Shown here piece by piece: positions 47,753 through 57,892 of a DNA stretch of 64,000 bases (its first letter is position 1; each line of letters begins with the position of its first letter). The stretch is taken from contig BDSI01000085.1 in the NCBI GenBank assembly GCA_003117195.1, positions 484,304-548,303 on the forward strand, given 5' to 3'. The translations under genes and the position numbers were made by a program. Under the pieces are notes generated by a model, which saw only the letters and a program-made list of their open reading frames with translations, had not been told where the DNA came from and did not search any database. The DNA is from Eudorina sp. 2006-703-Eu-15. Its lineage: Eukaryota > Chlorophyta > Chlorophyceae > Chlamydomonadales > Volvocaceae.

Positions 47753-48142
47753 GGAGATGTGGGCTGGGGGGCCCAGGGCGGCTGGGCGGCCCAGATCTCC
47801 GTACACCTAACAACTCCAGGAATGCCGTACGATTCCGCGCTGGGTGCCGAGCACCAGCCCCTCAATATCAATATGCCGCGACAACGTATGTGTACGGGAA
47901 CGTGCACACGAGTAAGGGTGCGGGTGTGGGTGTGTCGGATCTCAGATTTTGCGGGTTTTGCTTTTTGGCGATGGATCTGAGATTGATGATGGTGATTGAT
48001 GACGATGATGATGATGATGGTGATGATGGTACTGGTAAAAAGATGAGATGTGATACCATGCGATGTGATACCATGCGAAGATTGCCGTACATAGGGAGCC
48101 AGCGCTTCGTTTGAGTCGAGGGCTGTGGAGAGAGTACGAGAG

Positions 48143-48278
48143 TGAGGGAGGGAGGTTGAGGGAGGGAGGTTGAGGGAGGGAGGGAGGGAGGTTGAGGGAG
48201 GGAGGGAGGGAGGGAGGGAGGTTGAGGGAGGGAGGGAGGGAGGGAGGGAGGGAGGGAGGGAGGTTGAGGGAGGGAGGT
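48143..48278. repeat. (GGGA)n with GGTTGA interruptions
   Basis: GGGA tetramers broken at intervals by GGTTGA; followed at 48285-48340 by a GGTTTCGCTG-family copy. Confidence 0.9.
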
Positions 48279-49751
48279 TGGTGACCTGTTCGGTGGTGAC
48301 GTTTTGCGGTTTCGCCGTCTTGACAGACAACATAAGGGAGGAGGCGGGGGGTTGGTTAATTGATTTGTTGGTTGGTTGGTTGGGGATGCGTCGACCCCGG
48401 CGTGAGTGCGCGTAGTGTGCGAGGCGCTCTGAGGGGGTTGCGATGACCAAATGGAAGGCGGTTGGTGGTTGGGAGTTGGGAGTTGAGGGTTTGGCGTCGG
48501 CCAGGGCGCCCTGTGATCCTCGGGTGCGGCCTTCCAGTCTTCAACAACACAGATGCGGTGGTAAAGTTCAGATGTCGTATCGGCTGTACGGCATCTTCCG
48601 CTCGAGATGGCGGCGGAGGGGAAGCACCACGCGGTGAGCAGCGGCGTGTGGTGCGTGCGGCGGCTGCTAACGGTCAACCAACGGCGGCTAATGGACAGCG
48701 AGTATTTGTCTTTGTCGTGAACGCGCTGGGTAGAGGTACAGTCCGTTCAGTAACCCTTTCGTTTGTAGCAGTTTCTTTCAGTATGCAGCGGAGATATGCG
48801 TTTGATGAGGAGATTGGAACCCAAGTACGGCACCGCAATAGAATGCGCGGGGCGCTGCTGTCGGTGGGTGGGTGGGTGGGTCTGTGGAGGTGTTGGTGGG
48901 TCGGTCGGTGGGTCGGTGGGTCGGCGGAGGTGTTGGTGGTGGTATACTATGCGGAGGACGTGTGTCAGAGGTGGGGTAGGGGGAAAGGCGGAGGGCGGAG
49001 AGCGGAGGGGTGGGAAGGGACGTTTGGTGGTGGACCCGCCTCCTCCTGGCATGGTATCGCCAGGAGTTGAGTGTACCTATCTGCCCCACGACCACCACCA
49101 TTACCACCACCGCCGCCACCACCACCGCCGCCACCACCACCGCCGCCACCACCACCGCCGCCACCACCTTCAAGCGTTTGCGTGTTGATGTTTGGCTTTG
49201 TGTTGGTTTGTTAATTGATTGATTGATACGGAGAGATGTGATGACGGCGGGGCAGGGGCTGGAAAGCTGGGGCTGGTGGCGGTGTTGGTTAAGGTCGGCC
49301 TGGGCGGGCGGTTGGCTGGATGGGTTTCGGAGCTCCAATAAGCCACTTGTCTGTATGACTCATGGAGGTGGAGGAGGAGGAGGAGGAGGAGGTGGAGGAG
49401 GTGGAGGAGGAGGGAGCGTGAGGAGGGGGAGGAGAGGCAGATGGAGGGAGGAGGGTGGAGGAGGAGGTTTTGAAGGAGGAGGAATGTGGAGAAGGGTGAG
49501 GGACAGGAGGAGGGGACGGAGTAGGGTGAGGAAGGGGACCGCGGCCCGATGGACGAGAGAAAGCCTCTCGGGAGGTGTCCGTCGCTTCCCTTCCCTTCCC
49601 TTCCCTTTCCGGGCAAGTACCTCCCCTCCCAATCCCCCTCCCTCTCCCCTGCTCGGAAGGCGGGGTGTGGGTGATGATGATACGCGGGGCGGGGCTCTAT
49701 GGCGACTGCTACTGCTGTTGCTGCTGCCGCCGCTGGTTTGAATGATTACTG

Positions 49752-49889
49752 ATGTCGTACCCCGGCATCGTGGCGAGCGGTGCCTGCCGGTGCGGGAACC
49801 TACTACGCATCTACATGTTGATTGATCATGGTCAAGTCTCTAGGGGTTTTTATCGCTGTCCCGGGCGCCATCGCACTGCTGAGTCGCTG
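49752..49889 (+). other. Short frame resembling a GRF-type zinc finger
   Basis: The frame reads CRCGNLLRIYMLI, then HGQVSRGFYRCPG. CxCG followed by RGFYxC is the pattern of zf-GRF domains, but the final Cys is not seen and no flanking exon could be joined. It could be an exon, a decayed element or chance. Confidence 0.2.
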
Positions 49890-51208
49890 AGTCGACCCCT
49901 CCCTCCCTCTCCCCTTTTCCCTTTCCCTTTCCAAGGGAGCCAGGGGGGAGCGGGGAGGGGGCTGTAGGGTTAGGGGGCTTCAGGGCCCCGCACCCGGGTC
50001 CCAGGTCCCCGCCCGGGAGGGGGCCGCTGACGCCCAGTTGCGTCGTGGAGCTGCAGCAGGGGCCGCCCGGGTCCGTCCGTCCGTCCGGCCACCCCCTCAC
50101 CCGCGTCACCTTGTCATGGGGGGCGTGCGACCGGCTCGTCGGAGTCGCAGCAGTCGGGGCTTGGTGCCGTATGTGTGGATGGAGGACAGGGGAGAGGAGG
50201 GAGGAGCGCGGCCGGTTGCCGACTGTGCTCCTGACGCCTACATGGATTATATCATCATTACATTGATTGACTCGTCGTGAATTCTTCTCAGCATCCATCC
50301 ATCGCGCGACCGTGCACCTTTCGGGCAGCCGGGGCGGGGGGAAAGCGGTGCGGCTGTGGAGGGGGGGAGGCGGGCTGTTGCGCGGGCTGGCTGGCTGGCC
50401 AGCTGGCCAGGGCCGCGGGCAGCGCAGCCCAGCCACGGTCCGGGTACCCGGACGACTGGGTGCGCGTGAGGGCGCGTGTGAAGTAGAAATCGCGCCACGC
50501 CCCTAACCGGTTATGATAATCGGTACGCGGCGCGCCGTGTCCGGCCCCGTGTGGGTTCACCATTCCCTTGCCGGCCACCTTGTGGGGGTGTGGGCGCGGC
50601 TACTGTTGTGGAGGTGCAGCGGCGCTGCGCGGTTTTGCACTTTTGTGTACTTGACGCGGGCTCGAGGCCAACGGCATATGGATGACAGGATGCGGCAGGT
50701 TATGCAGCACACGGGCGGCTTGATGCGGCGTCCGCCATAATACAGGTGTGTACACGGCACTCCGGTGCTGGGACATGCTCAGCCCCTGATGGGGCCTGCC
50801 CCGCCTCCCCCGCTCTACTACCGTACTATTTGTTGGGGTCGGTGGCGCGCCCGATGGCGGCTAGCTGGCTCCCCCCAGTCTGCGTCTGACTGTGTCGCGG
50901 AATTGGCCTTCGCCACGCCCTCACTTGGCGCGCGCCTGCACTGCTATTTGACGGTCTCCTCGACGATCTGGAGGAGTGGGGGGGGGGGGTACTGCGGTAC
51001 GGTGGGGCATTTGGACGGCGGATATGTGATCATTGTTTGGGCGGCGGCGGCGGCAGCGGGAAAGGAGCGGCAGGGAGGTCTCCCCGGGAGGGGAGAGCAG
51101 CCCTTATCCTCCCCCCTTCCCCCCCTGCTCGGGAAGGCCGTCGCAGAACTTGGGAGCTGCAGACAACTCTCAACAGCAGCATTTCGACATTTTTGGAATT
51201 TTGGGGGC

Positions 51209-51882
51209 CTGTCATGACACACTGCGTACGCTGCACGGCACGTACGGCACGGGGAGATTATGGGACAAAGCGGCGGATGCGCACTGCAAGCGGGCAGACG
51301 CAGGACAGCACCTGCGCAGACTCTGTCAGCGGCACACGGTCTGCAATGCACAGCTGACTTTATCTTTGCGCGTTGTCGTCCACGAGAGATGTTGTTGCGG
51401 CGGCACTCGTTGGGATGTTACAGCAATGCCTTGTGCAGGCAAGAACTGCGCACTAAGAGGTGCAATCCATACACTAAGAGGTGTATCTGTAAAGACAGCA
51501 ATCGTGTATCACCGCTGCTCAGCTCGGCTGAGCAGCGAGCCTAAGTGGCGCAGATGGCCCGAAACTATCCTCCCTGTAGCGACGAATCTACCTCATGGGC
51601 CTAATGCAACCAAGTTCACGCACACTCGCACAGAAACTGCTCATGCTCTACCGGAATAAGACGAGGATACTTATACAGGCAGTAAATGCCGCGCTCACTT
51701 CTGAGAGAGTTCGCGCACACATGATAAACTGAACAACGGGAAACCTAACCGTCGGCCCAACGAGATGGCCACTGAAACCCTAACGGCAAACTGAACACGC
51801 GCTGTGTCAATCACTCCGTGTGCCACGACAGCTGTCATGACACACTGCGTACGCTGCACGGCACGTACGGCACGGGGAGATT
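51209..51882. repeat. 51-bp direct repeats flanking the left LTR
   Basis: The same 51 bases, starting CTGTCATGACACACTGCGTA, lie at 51209-51259 and 51832-51882, immediately outside and inside the left LTR. The right LTR has no such copy on either side. Neither a normal 5-bp target duplication nor identical LTR ends would give this. Confidence 0.85.
51261..51830 (-). repeat. 3' LTR of the retrotransposon
   Basis: Plus-strand ends TGGGACAAAG and CCACGACA; 570 bp. Compared with the other LTR it has GTAAAGAC versus GTGAAGAC and GATGGCCC versus GATGCC. Confidence 0.9.
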
Positions 51883-51889
51883 CCCCCCC
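51883..51889 (-). other. Polypurine-tract-like run
   Basis: On the minus strand a run of seven or eight G followed by AA lies just before the inner 51-bp repeat, about 50 bases upstream of the 3' LTR. That is further than usual for a polypurine tract and would fit if the 51-bp repeat belonged to the LTR. Confidence 0.35.
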
Positions 51890-52067
51890 AGCGAAAACGT
51901 TAGGAGTAGCTGAATGAGACAAGATGAAGTGCCGTGCAGATAGTACGACCCGAACGGAGGGCGCCGTGGTGCCCTGCCACTAATGAGTCAGTTCAACAGC
52001 AAGATAGTGCTAACGCAGACACACTACGTCAGAATCCAGGGACTCTCATCCCGCACCCGAACCTGCA

Positions 52068-55000
52068 TCAACTGATCCCGAACCCGACGGCTCTCGAAAA
52101 CCAACAACCAGACTCGGCGCAAACCCCGCGGGGCCCGCGGGGAGTGACTAGGAACACAATGCGTCCTAAACCGGCCAGCGCGTTGAGGTAGCGCCGGCGC
52201 AGGTCGTGGGCCTTGCTCAGGTGCTCAGTGTGAACATAAAACGCAACAATAGGCGCGAAAGTGATTGCCAACGGCAGTGCGAAATCTACTAACTTGCTCC
52301 ACGGCTCGGACACGATGGCATCATACCGCCAGACCTGCTGCAACTGACGGTAGAATGCGGGCTGTAGTGCATCCTCATGTCGCTCCGCATCAGCCTTGGG
52401 GTGATGCGCATTTTTCAGCACAACATGGCCCCGTGCACGGAGTTGATTCGCTAGATTGCCAGAGCCGCTCCAAGGGTCCAGAATCCCGGTGCACACGGAC
52501 AGATCTACGTGGTTAAGCAGCACGTCCACTTCGAAGTGGTCCCGCGCAGTCACCTCTGGGACGGCTGACGAGTCTCCGCACGAACGAGCGGAGGCGCCGG
52601 TACCTGTGCATCTGGCCAGTTCGGCAACCAACTCCGGCGCGAAGATCCCGCCAGGCATCATGGCACCTAACGCACCATGTACCCCCGCAACGGTGTCCAA
52701 ATCCCAGTGGTCAGGGAGACGCTCACGTGTGGTCAACGCAATCTTGCGCTGCATGTGCGTCTGTAGTACGTCCTCATCCGACAGAAGCCAGGGTTTCACT
52801 CGCGCAGGTGTGAAACGCTCCGTGGTCCCGTCTGTATAGCGCGCCTCCAGGGGCTGTGTACCAGCCTCCGGCCCCAGGTACCATAAGGTACCCTCGCGAA
52901 CTTGAGGCTCCAGCGAGTTGGGGTCCTTGAAACGCCGCCGGAGCTTCTTGCCGTCCAGGGCAGCAGCTGCTTCACGGCGACGGCGTTGCGCGGCACTGGG
53001 GAACAAAGCGGGTGTCGGTGCAGGCGCAACAGGCAGCGGTTTGGCCTCCACTTGCTCCTTGGTGACGCCACCGTGGGTGCAGTCAGGGCAGATCCATGTG
53101 CCCTTCGGAACAGTCTTGAGTGGTGGCCGCAGGCAGTACGTGTGCCAGCCAGAGCCGCATGAGTCACACAAGAGCATCAAGTGTTCCTTGTCAGGAAAGC
53201 CACATACCTCACACGCCAAATCAACTGGCGGCTTGGCTAGCCGAGGGTCAATGACAGGGTCTAGATCAGGCAGGTGACACGGTGCGAGGTTCTGCACATG
53301 CTCCTTGCGCTGGGAGCCGCAGCGCCCCTGCAGCGTAGCTACACCAGCGGGTGTAACCTCTATGACACGGAGCACGTTGTCACGCGTGGGCAGTTGCAGA
53401 GTGCTCGTGCGGTTGCGCTCCAGTACGTACACGTAGTCTCCTGGTTCAAAACGTGCAAACCGTGGCTTGTAGCCCCCTGCCCTCACGCGCGCATAGCGGT
53501 GTGTGTCGCGATGTTGGGCGATAAGGAGGTTCCCTCCCGCGGCGGGGATGTGTGTCTGAAATGCTTGCGCACGGTCAATGAGGAATTCGTAAACATTCTT
53601 AGGGTTGTCAAAATCAAGCACTTCCTTGCAGCGCTCACGAACGGCCGGCGGAACTACCGGTTCAACCCCGTACAACATGTAGTACGGCGACAGTTGAGTG
53701 GACGCCTGGGGTGAGCAGCGGTACCCCAGTGCGATCCAAGGTAGAGCCTCATCCCACCTCCGCGCGTTACCCTCTTGTGCGCAGAACTTACGTAAGCTGC
53801 GCTTGACCACTTGTACGATGCGCTCCGCGGCACCGTCAGCTTGCGGGTGGTCAGGCGATGTTTCCCGGTGGTCAATAAAGCATTGTTCCAGGAGCGCCGC
53901 GAAGGCACCTTGCCATTCTTGGCCCCGATCCGTGAGGACCTCCGCTGGGGCAGAGAAACGGGAAAGCACATTGTCGAGCAGCGCCTGCGACGTGTTGACA
54001 GACTCCTTGCTCGGCAGCGGGACAAGTTCAATGTGCTTGGTAAAGTGTTCAATCGCAACGAGGACGTACGTATTCCCCTTGGCCGTTTGCGGGAACGGCC
54101 CACAGAGGTCCACACCCCACCGGTAAAACGGACCCTTGACTGGCAGCGGCTGCAGCTGCTCAGGCCGCACATTGCCCGTTGTATTGGCCTGATCGCACAG
54201 CTTGCAGGACCCAACCACCGCGGCAACGTCTCGCGACATCCCAGGCCACCAAAAACCAGTTTGCAGCAGCCCCAACGTACGTCGTGTCCCAAAGTGACCA
54301 AGGCGTTTGTGAGTGTCCTCGGTGAGGGCCCGGCGCTGAGCCGGTGGAGGTACCACGCGTGTGACCCCGTTCGCCATAATCCTCACCAGCGCACCATTCT
54401 GCAGGCGGTACGATGCAGACCGCTTGACAATCCGCCGCAGCTCCGAAGGTGTGAGATTCTCATCAGCCTGCCCATTGCGCAGGTATCGTAGCATTCCTGC
54501 ATCGGAGTGTGGGTCAGTCAGATTCGAGGCACATTCCTTGTCAGCCGACTCGGCCATTTCTGATAACAACACCGTGTTCTCGTAAAGGCTGCGCTGACGC
54601 GGCGCAGCGGTGGTGAGTAAGGTGGCCGGCGTGCTGGCTGTGTACAACAATTCAGAGGGCTCCCCCCCCAGCCTGGACGCCGGATCCACCGCACGGGGTG
54701 CAAGCGTGGCCATGTGCGACGGACATAGGAAAGCCCGATGGAGAGCCTGTGAGAACCCGAATAGATGTGCGGCAGCCGGAAGACACACACCCCGCTGCAG
54801 GGCCAGGCGGCGGGCAGCGTCATCCATCTGAGGGTGTGCTGTCGCTCCAGGTGGCAGCCCCAGAATGCATTCAAGTTGGGAAACGTTGAGGCCACGATCA
54901 GCTGAATCAGTGCTGACAGGAACGGAGAACAAATCCCCAGGAGGCATCACACGCGGAGGCGCGCCCGGGACGTCACAGGGGTGGTACGGCCGAGGCAAAG

Positions 55001-57890
55001 GCGCCTCCACCGGTGGCAGCCGGTGCAGGGGCAGACACGTAGAGATGTCGGCCGCAACCCCGTTCCATGAATGCGCAGAAAGTAAACGACGCAACTGGCC
55101 TGCATCGGCCAAGTTGGTCCACACAGTGACCAAGTGATGCTGCGCACGACCCAATCTGGCGAGGTCAATTACGTTGCCATTGCCAAAGGTATCGTTGTCG
55201 GTGAGGTTACCCGCGACCTCAACCAAGTAGCCGGGGGGTAGACGGGGTTGCAAACGTTGCAGCGTGCCGATGAGATTCAGCAGCTGCCGTGCTTCAACAC
55301 CGTCCAGCTGCGGTGCCCCCCCTGCCACAAGCCACTGCTCACCATTCAGGGCGCCCAATGCCTTCAAAGAGGTTGCGGAAACGTGCGCGTCCTGCAACGG
55401 CGCGCAGGGCCGTTCCGTGGCCCGTGCCATGAGCAGCTCCGGGTATTGGACGCGGAGACGCTCTACCCGCCGTTGTACTATGGGCACAGTCAGCGGAGAG
55501 CAGCCCAGCACCATGTAGCGACGAATTCGCCAGCCGGCGCGCAGGCAGGCCTCCAACGCAGATGCATGCTCACCAGCTTCCACAAGCACCAAACCGTCTG
55601 CGTGAGCACGTTCATAGAAATGTTGGGAAACCAGGCTGGAGTTCAGAGAGATAGTCTGAGGGTCAGCATGGGGGGACGGGCCAGACTGAACTGCCTGCGC
55701 CCGTGGTGGCTCACAGCTGATAGCACGGAGTGCCACCCGGTGATCCCGCACCAGCCGATTGGACAGCAACAGCAGCTCTTGAGCGGCTGCGCGAGGAGAG
55801 GATCCGAGGGGCGGTGCAGCGGTGGCATCCCCCAAGACCCCGTTGTGTCCGGAGAGCAGCTCATCACTGGTGGGCAGCGTCCCCGCAGAGGTGTTGAGCA
55901 CAGCATGGAGCCGATCATGAAGTTGACGGGATTTGTGCAGCAGCACGTCATGCCCACCCGCGAGCACGGCAGCCTCACCCGTGACCAACGAGCCAGGGTA
56001 GTTGACCAGCTTGGGGCGGGGCGGCACCGGGTCAGCCTCCTCATCCATCCGTGCGCCAGTGCCGTCTGAGGTGGAAGGCAACGGGCTGCGGCTCAGTGCG
56101 TCCGCGTTTTGGTGCAGCGCACCTGGGCGATGGCACACGTCAAAGTCATATTCTTGCATGATCAAGGCCCAGCGTGCGTACTGCCCCGTGAGGTTCTCAT
56201 TCTCCATCAGCCAGAGCAGCGGGGCGTGGTCAGTGACAAGTGTGAAGTTCCGCCCATGCAGATACGGGCGGAGGACCTTCATGGCCCAGCAAGCAGCAAG
56301 CATCTCGCCCTTGTAGGACGTGTAGTTCTTCTCATGAACATTCAAGGAGCGCGAGACACACGCACACATATACTCATTGCCGTCGTCATCCAACTGACCC
56401 AAAACCCCGCTGATGCCCAGGTTCGAGAAGTCAGTGTGAAGGATGAGCGGCCTGTCCGGCTGCACACGGCGTAGCACCAGATCTTCACGGCGGAACGCCG
56501 CCTTCAGCGCGTCAAGGGCTCCTTGCTGTTCAGGGCCCCACACATTGTCGTCCCACACAACACCTTTGCGCGTCAGTGCGTTGAGCGGCGCGGCCATTTC
56601 GCTGAACTTGGGGAGATAGCAGCGGTAGTAATTCATCAGCCCCAAGAGGCTCAGCAGCTCGGTGCGGTTGATTGGCGGCGCTAGGGCCTGGATCGCCGCG
56701 ATCTTCGCATCCATCGGGCGCAGTCCGTCCGCACTAACCATGTGCCCTAAGAATTCGACCGTGTGGGCAGCGAGCACGGTCTTATCAGGATGCAGCTTCA
56801 GGCCAATGGAACGGAGCATCTCCAACACCCGCGCAAGATGTTCAGCATGCTCTTCCGCAGTTTGTGAGTATACGAGGATGTCATCTACAAACGCCATTGC
56901 ACAGTGTTGGAGTCCAGCTTTGCGAATGTGGTGATCCATGATGCGCTGAAAGTGCGCCGTGGCGTTCTTCAGGCCGTACAGATTGCGGCAGTACATCCAC
57001 AGCGACCCCTTCCACCAGAAGGAAGTTTTCTCGCGATCACACTCATGCAGCGGGATTTGGTTGAACGCTGCCCGGCAGTCCATCTTGGACAGCCACCGGG
57101 CGTTGCCCACACGTGCGAACAGCTCCTCAGGCAGAGGCGGCGCATACTTGTCCGGCACTGTGGCGGCATTCAGGGGACGTGCGTCACAGCAGTACCGGCT
57201 GTCAGTCCAGTTGCCGTCAGCGTCTTTCTTAGCGGGCATGGTGGAATTCATGGCGTACTTAGTGGAGGTGGATGGCACGATGATGCCAGCGTCCCGAAGT
57301 TCAGCACACTTCTCATCCTGAATGACCAGCTCCCGAGGGGAGTGCCGCCGCGGGGCTTGCCAGATGGGACGATCATGCACCAGCTCTATGGTTGCCGGCC
57401 CCAACTCCCCACAGTAGCAGCCAAGACCCTTCAACGACCGGGCAAATATGTCGTCATTTCGCTGCAGCAACTCCCGCAACTTAGTGCGCATCTCCGGGGA
57501 TAGGTCCGGGCGCTCACACCAGGTGTACCCGTACTGCGCGTCCTTGACAAAACTCGAATCATCGCCCGGGTGCCGCTTCCCTTCCGGCGTGACTGATCCA
57601 GCGGCCATCGACGGGGCTGGGTTGGGCCGCTGCTGGGCAGGAGGCACGCTCGATCCCCCAGCTAACACTCGTGGCTCCACGGTCAACACCCGGCCACGTG
57701 ATGTCACGTCGTGGTTGCCCACGAGCACGGTCGACGTACCTGGTGTTGGGAACCAGTGATGCAAACACGCCACCGTGGGAGCAGCCCCGTTCTGGCTGCC
57801 GTACCCCTCCAGTGGCGGCTGATGAGGGGGTACACTGCCCGCCTGGGCATGCAGCGCCAGCAGCTGCAAGACCAGGAGGAGCAAAACCAC
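52068..57890 (-). CDS. Retrotransposon Pol with methyltransferase-like and PHD domains
   Basis: 1,940 residues, uninterrupted. RT about 160-390 with the FVDD active site at 334-337. RNase H about 480-600 (LHTDFS, NADALS). Cytosine-C5-methyltransferase-like domain about 765-955. Integrase about 1190-1420 with H1194, H1199, C1229, C1232 zinc site and D1261, D1321, E1356. PHD finger C1560 to C1604, all eight ligands present (Cys4-His-Cys3). Tudor-like stretch about 1650-1702 (GTLWYLG, ARYTDGTTERF). Second SAM-methyltransferase-like domain about 1785-1930 with DPWSGSGNL and SEPWS. The listed start codon is GTG and the frame stays open upstream over the ORF1 end, so Pol is probably made by a -1 frameshift from ORF1. 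PHD and Tudor-like parts may replace the chromodomain that guides integration in related elements. Confidence 0.9.
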   Translation of the reverse strand: MVLLLLVLQLLALHAQAGSVPPHQPPLEGYGSQNGAAPTVACLHHWFPTPGTSTVLVGNHDVTSRGRVLTVEPRVLAGGSSVPPAQQRPNPAPSMAAGSVTPEGKRHPGDDSSFVKDAQYGYTWCERPDLSPEMRTKLRELLQRNDDIFARSLKGLGCYCGELGPATIELVHDRPIWQAPRRHSPRELVIQDEKCAELRDAGIIVPSTSTKYAMNSTMPAKKDADGNWTDSRYCCDARPLNAATVPDKYAPPLPEELFARVGNARWLSKMDCRAAFNQIPLHECDREKTSFWWKGSLWMYCRNLYGLKNATAHFQRIMDHHIRKAGLQHCAMAFVDDILVYSQTAEEHAEHLARVLEMLRSIGLKLHPDKTVLAAHTVEFLGHMVSADGLRPMDAKIAAIQALAPPINRTELLSLLGLMNYYRCYLPKFSEMAAPLNALTRKGVVWDDNVWGPEQQGALDALKAAFRREDLVLRRVQPDRPLILHTDFSNLGISGVLGQLDDDGNEYMCACVSRSLNVHEKNYTSYKGEMLAACWAMKVLRPYLHGRNFTLVTDHAPLLWLMENENLTGQYARWALIMQEYDFDVCHRPGALHQNADALSRSPLPSTSDGTGARMDEEADPVPPRPKLVNYPGSLVTGEAAVLAGGHDVLLHKSRQLHDRLHAVLNTSAGTLPTSDELLSGHNGVLGDATAAPPLGSSPRAAAQELLLLSNRLVRDHRVALRAISCEPPRAQAVQSGPSPHADPQTISLNSSLVSQHFYERAHADGLVLVEAGEHASALEACLRAGWRIRRYMVLGCSPLTVPIVQRRVERLRVQYPELLMARATERPCAPLQDAHVSATSLKALGALNGEQWLVAGGAPQLDGVEARQLLNLIGTLQRLQPRLPPGYLVEVAGNLTDNDTFGNGNVIDLARLGRAQHHLVTVWTNLADAGQLRRLLSAHSWNGVAADISTCLPLHRLPPVEAPLPRPYHPCDVPGAPPRVMPPGDLFSVPVSTDSADRGLNVSQLECILGLPPGATAHPQMDDAARRLALQRGVCLPAAAHLFGFSQALHRAFLCPSHMATLAPRAVDPASRLGGEPSELLYTASTPATLLTTAAPRQRSLYENTVLLSEMAESADKECASNLTDPHSDAGMLRYLRNGQADENLTPSELRRIVKRSASYRLQNGALVRIMANGVTRVVPPPAQRRALTEDTHKRLGHFGTRRTLGLLQTGFWWPGMSRDVAAVVGSCKLCDQANTTGNVRPEQLQPLPVKGPFYRWGVDLCGPFPQTAKGNTYVLVAIEHFTKHIELVPLPSKESVNTSQALLDNVLSRFSAPAEVLTDRGQEWQGAFAALLEQCFIDHRETSPDHPQADGAAERIVQVVKRSLRKFCAQEGNARRWDEALPWIALGYRCSPQASTQLSPYYMLYGVEPVVPPAVRERCKEVLDFDNPKNVYEFLIDRAQAFQTHIPAAGGNLLIAQHRDTHRYARVRAGGYKPRFARFEPGDYVYVLERNRTSTLQLPTRDNVLRVIEVTPAGVATLQGRCGSQRKEHVQNLAPCHLPDLDPVIDPRLAKPPVDLACEVCGFPDKEHLMLLCDSCGSGWHTYCLRPPLKTVPKGTWICPDCTHGGVTKEQVEAKPLPVAPAPTPALFPSAAQRRRREAAAALDGKKLRRRFKDPNSLEPQVREGTLWYLGPEAGTQPLEARYTDGTTERFTPARVKPWLLSDEDVLQTHMQRKIALTTRERLPDHWDLDTVAGVHGALGAMMPGGIFAPELVAELARCTGTGASARSCGDSSAVPEVTARDHFEVDVLLNHVDLSVCTGILDPWSGSGNLANQLRARGHVVLKNAHHPKADAERHEDALQPAFYRQLQQVWRYDAIVSEPWSKLVDFALPLAITFAPIVAFYVHTEHLSKAHDLRRRYLNALAGLGRIVFLVTPRGPRGVCAESGCWFSRAVGFGIS

Positions 57891-57892
57891 TT

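Larger units (their letters stand above)
47591..48868 (+). other. Candidate exons of an unrecognised gene
   Basis: Four segments read in phase on the plus strand with fair splice sites: about 47592-47649 (YEIMRSLTSLSGPSRNR), 47820-47886 (NAVRFRAGCRAPAPQYQY), 48537-48632 (VQMSYRLYGIFRSRW) and 48782-48863 (MQRRYAFDEEIGTQ). The joined protein resembles no family I know and no start or stop was fixed. Alternative frames are also open, so this is only a hint. Confidence 0.15.
46362..51208. other. Repeat-rich region without a firm gene
   Basis: Follows the SBP-box stop. Contains a family-I copy, a hairpin-family copy, G-rich and GGGA satellites, a (CCACCACCG)n tract at 49088-49168 and a GGA-rich tract at 49363-49500. 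Weak exon candidates are listed separately. Much of it may be the 3' UTR of the SBP-box gene and introns of an unrecognised gene. Confidence 0.4.

Noticed and set aside
52265..57759. Many plus-strand open frames across the retrotransposon
   Set aside because: Shadows of the intact minus-strand Pol frame; none has a recognisable domain.
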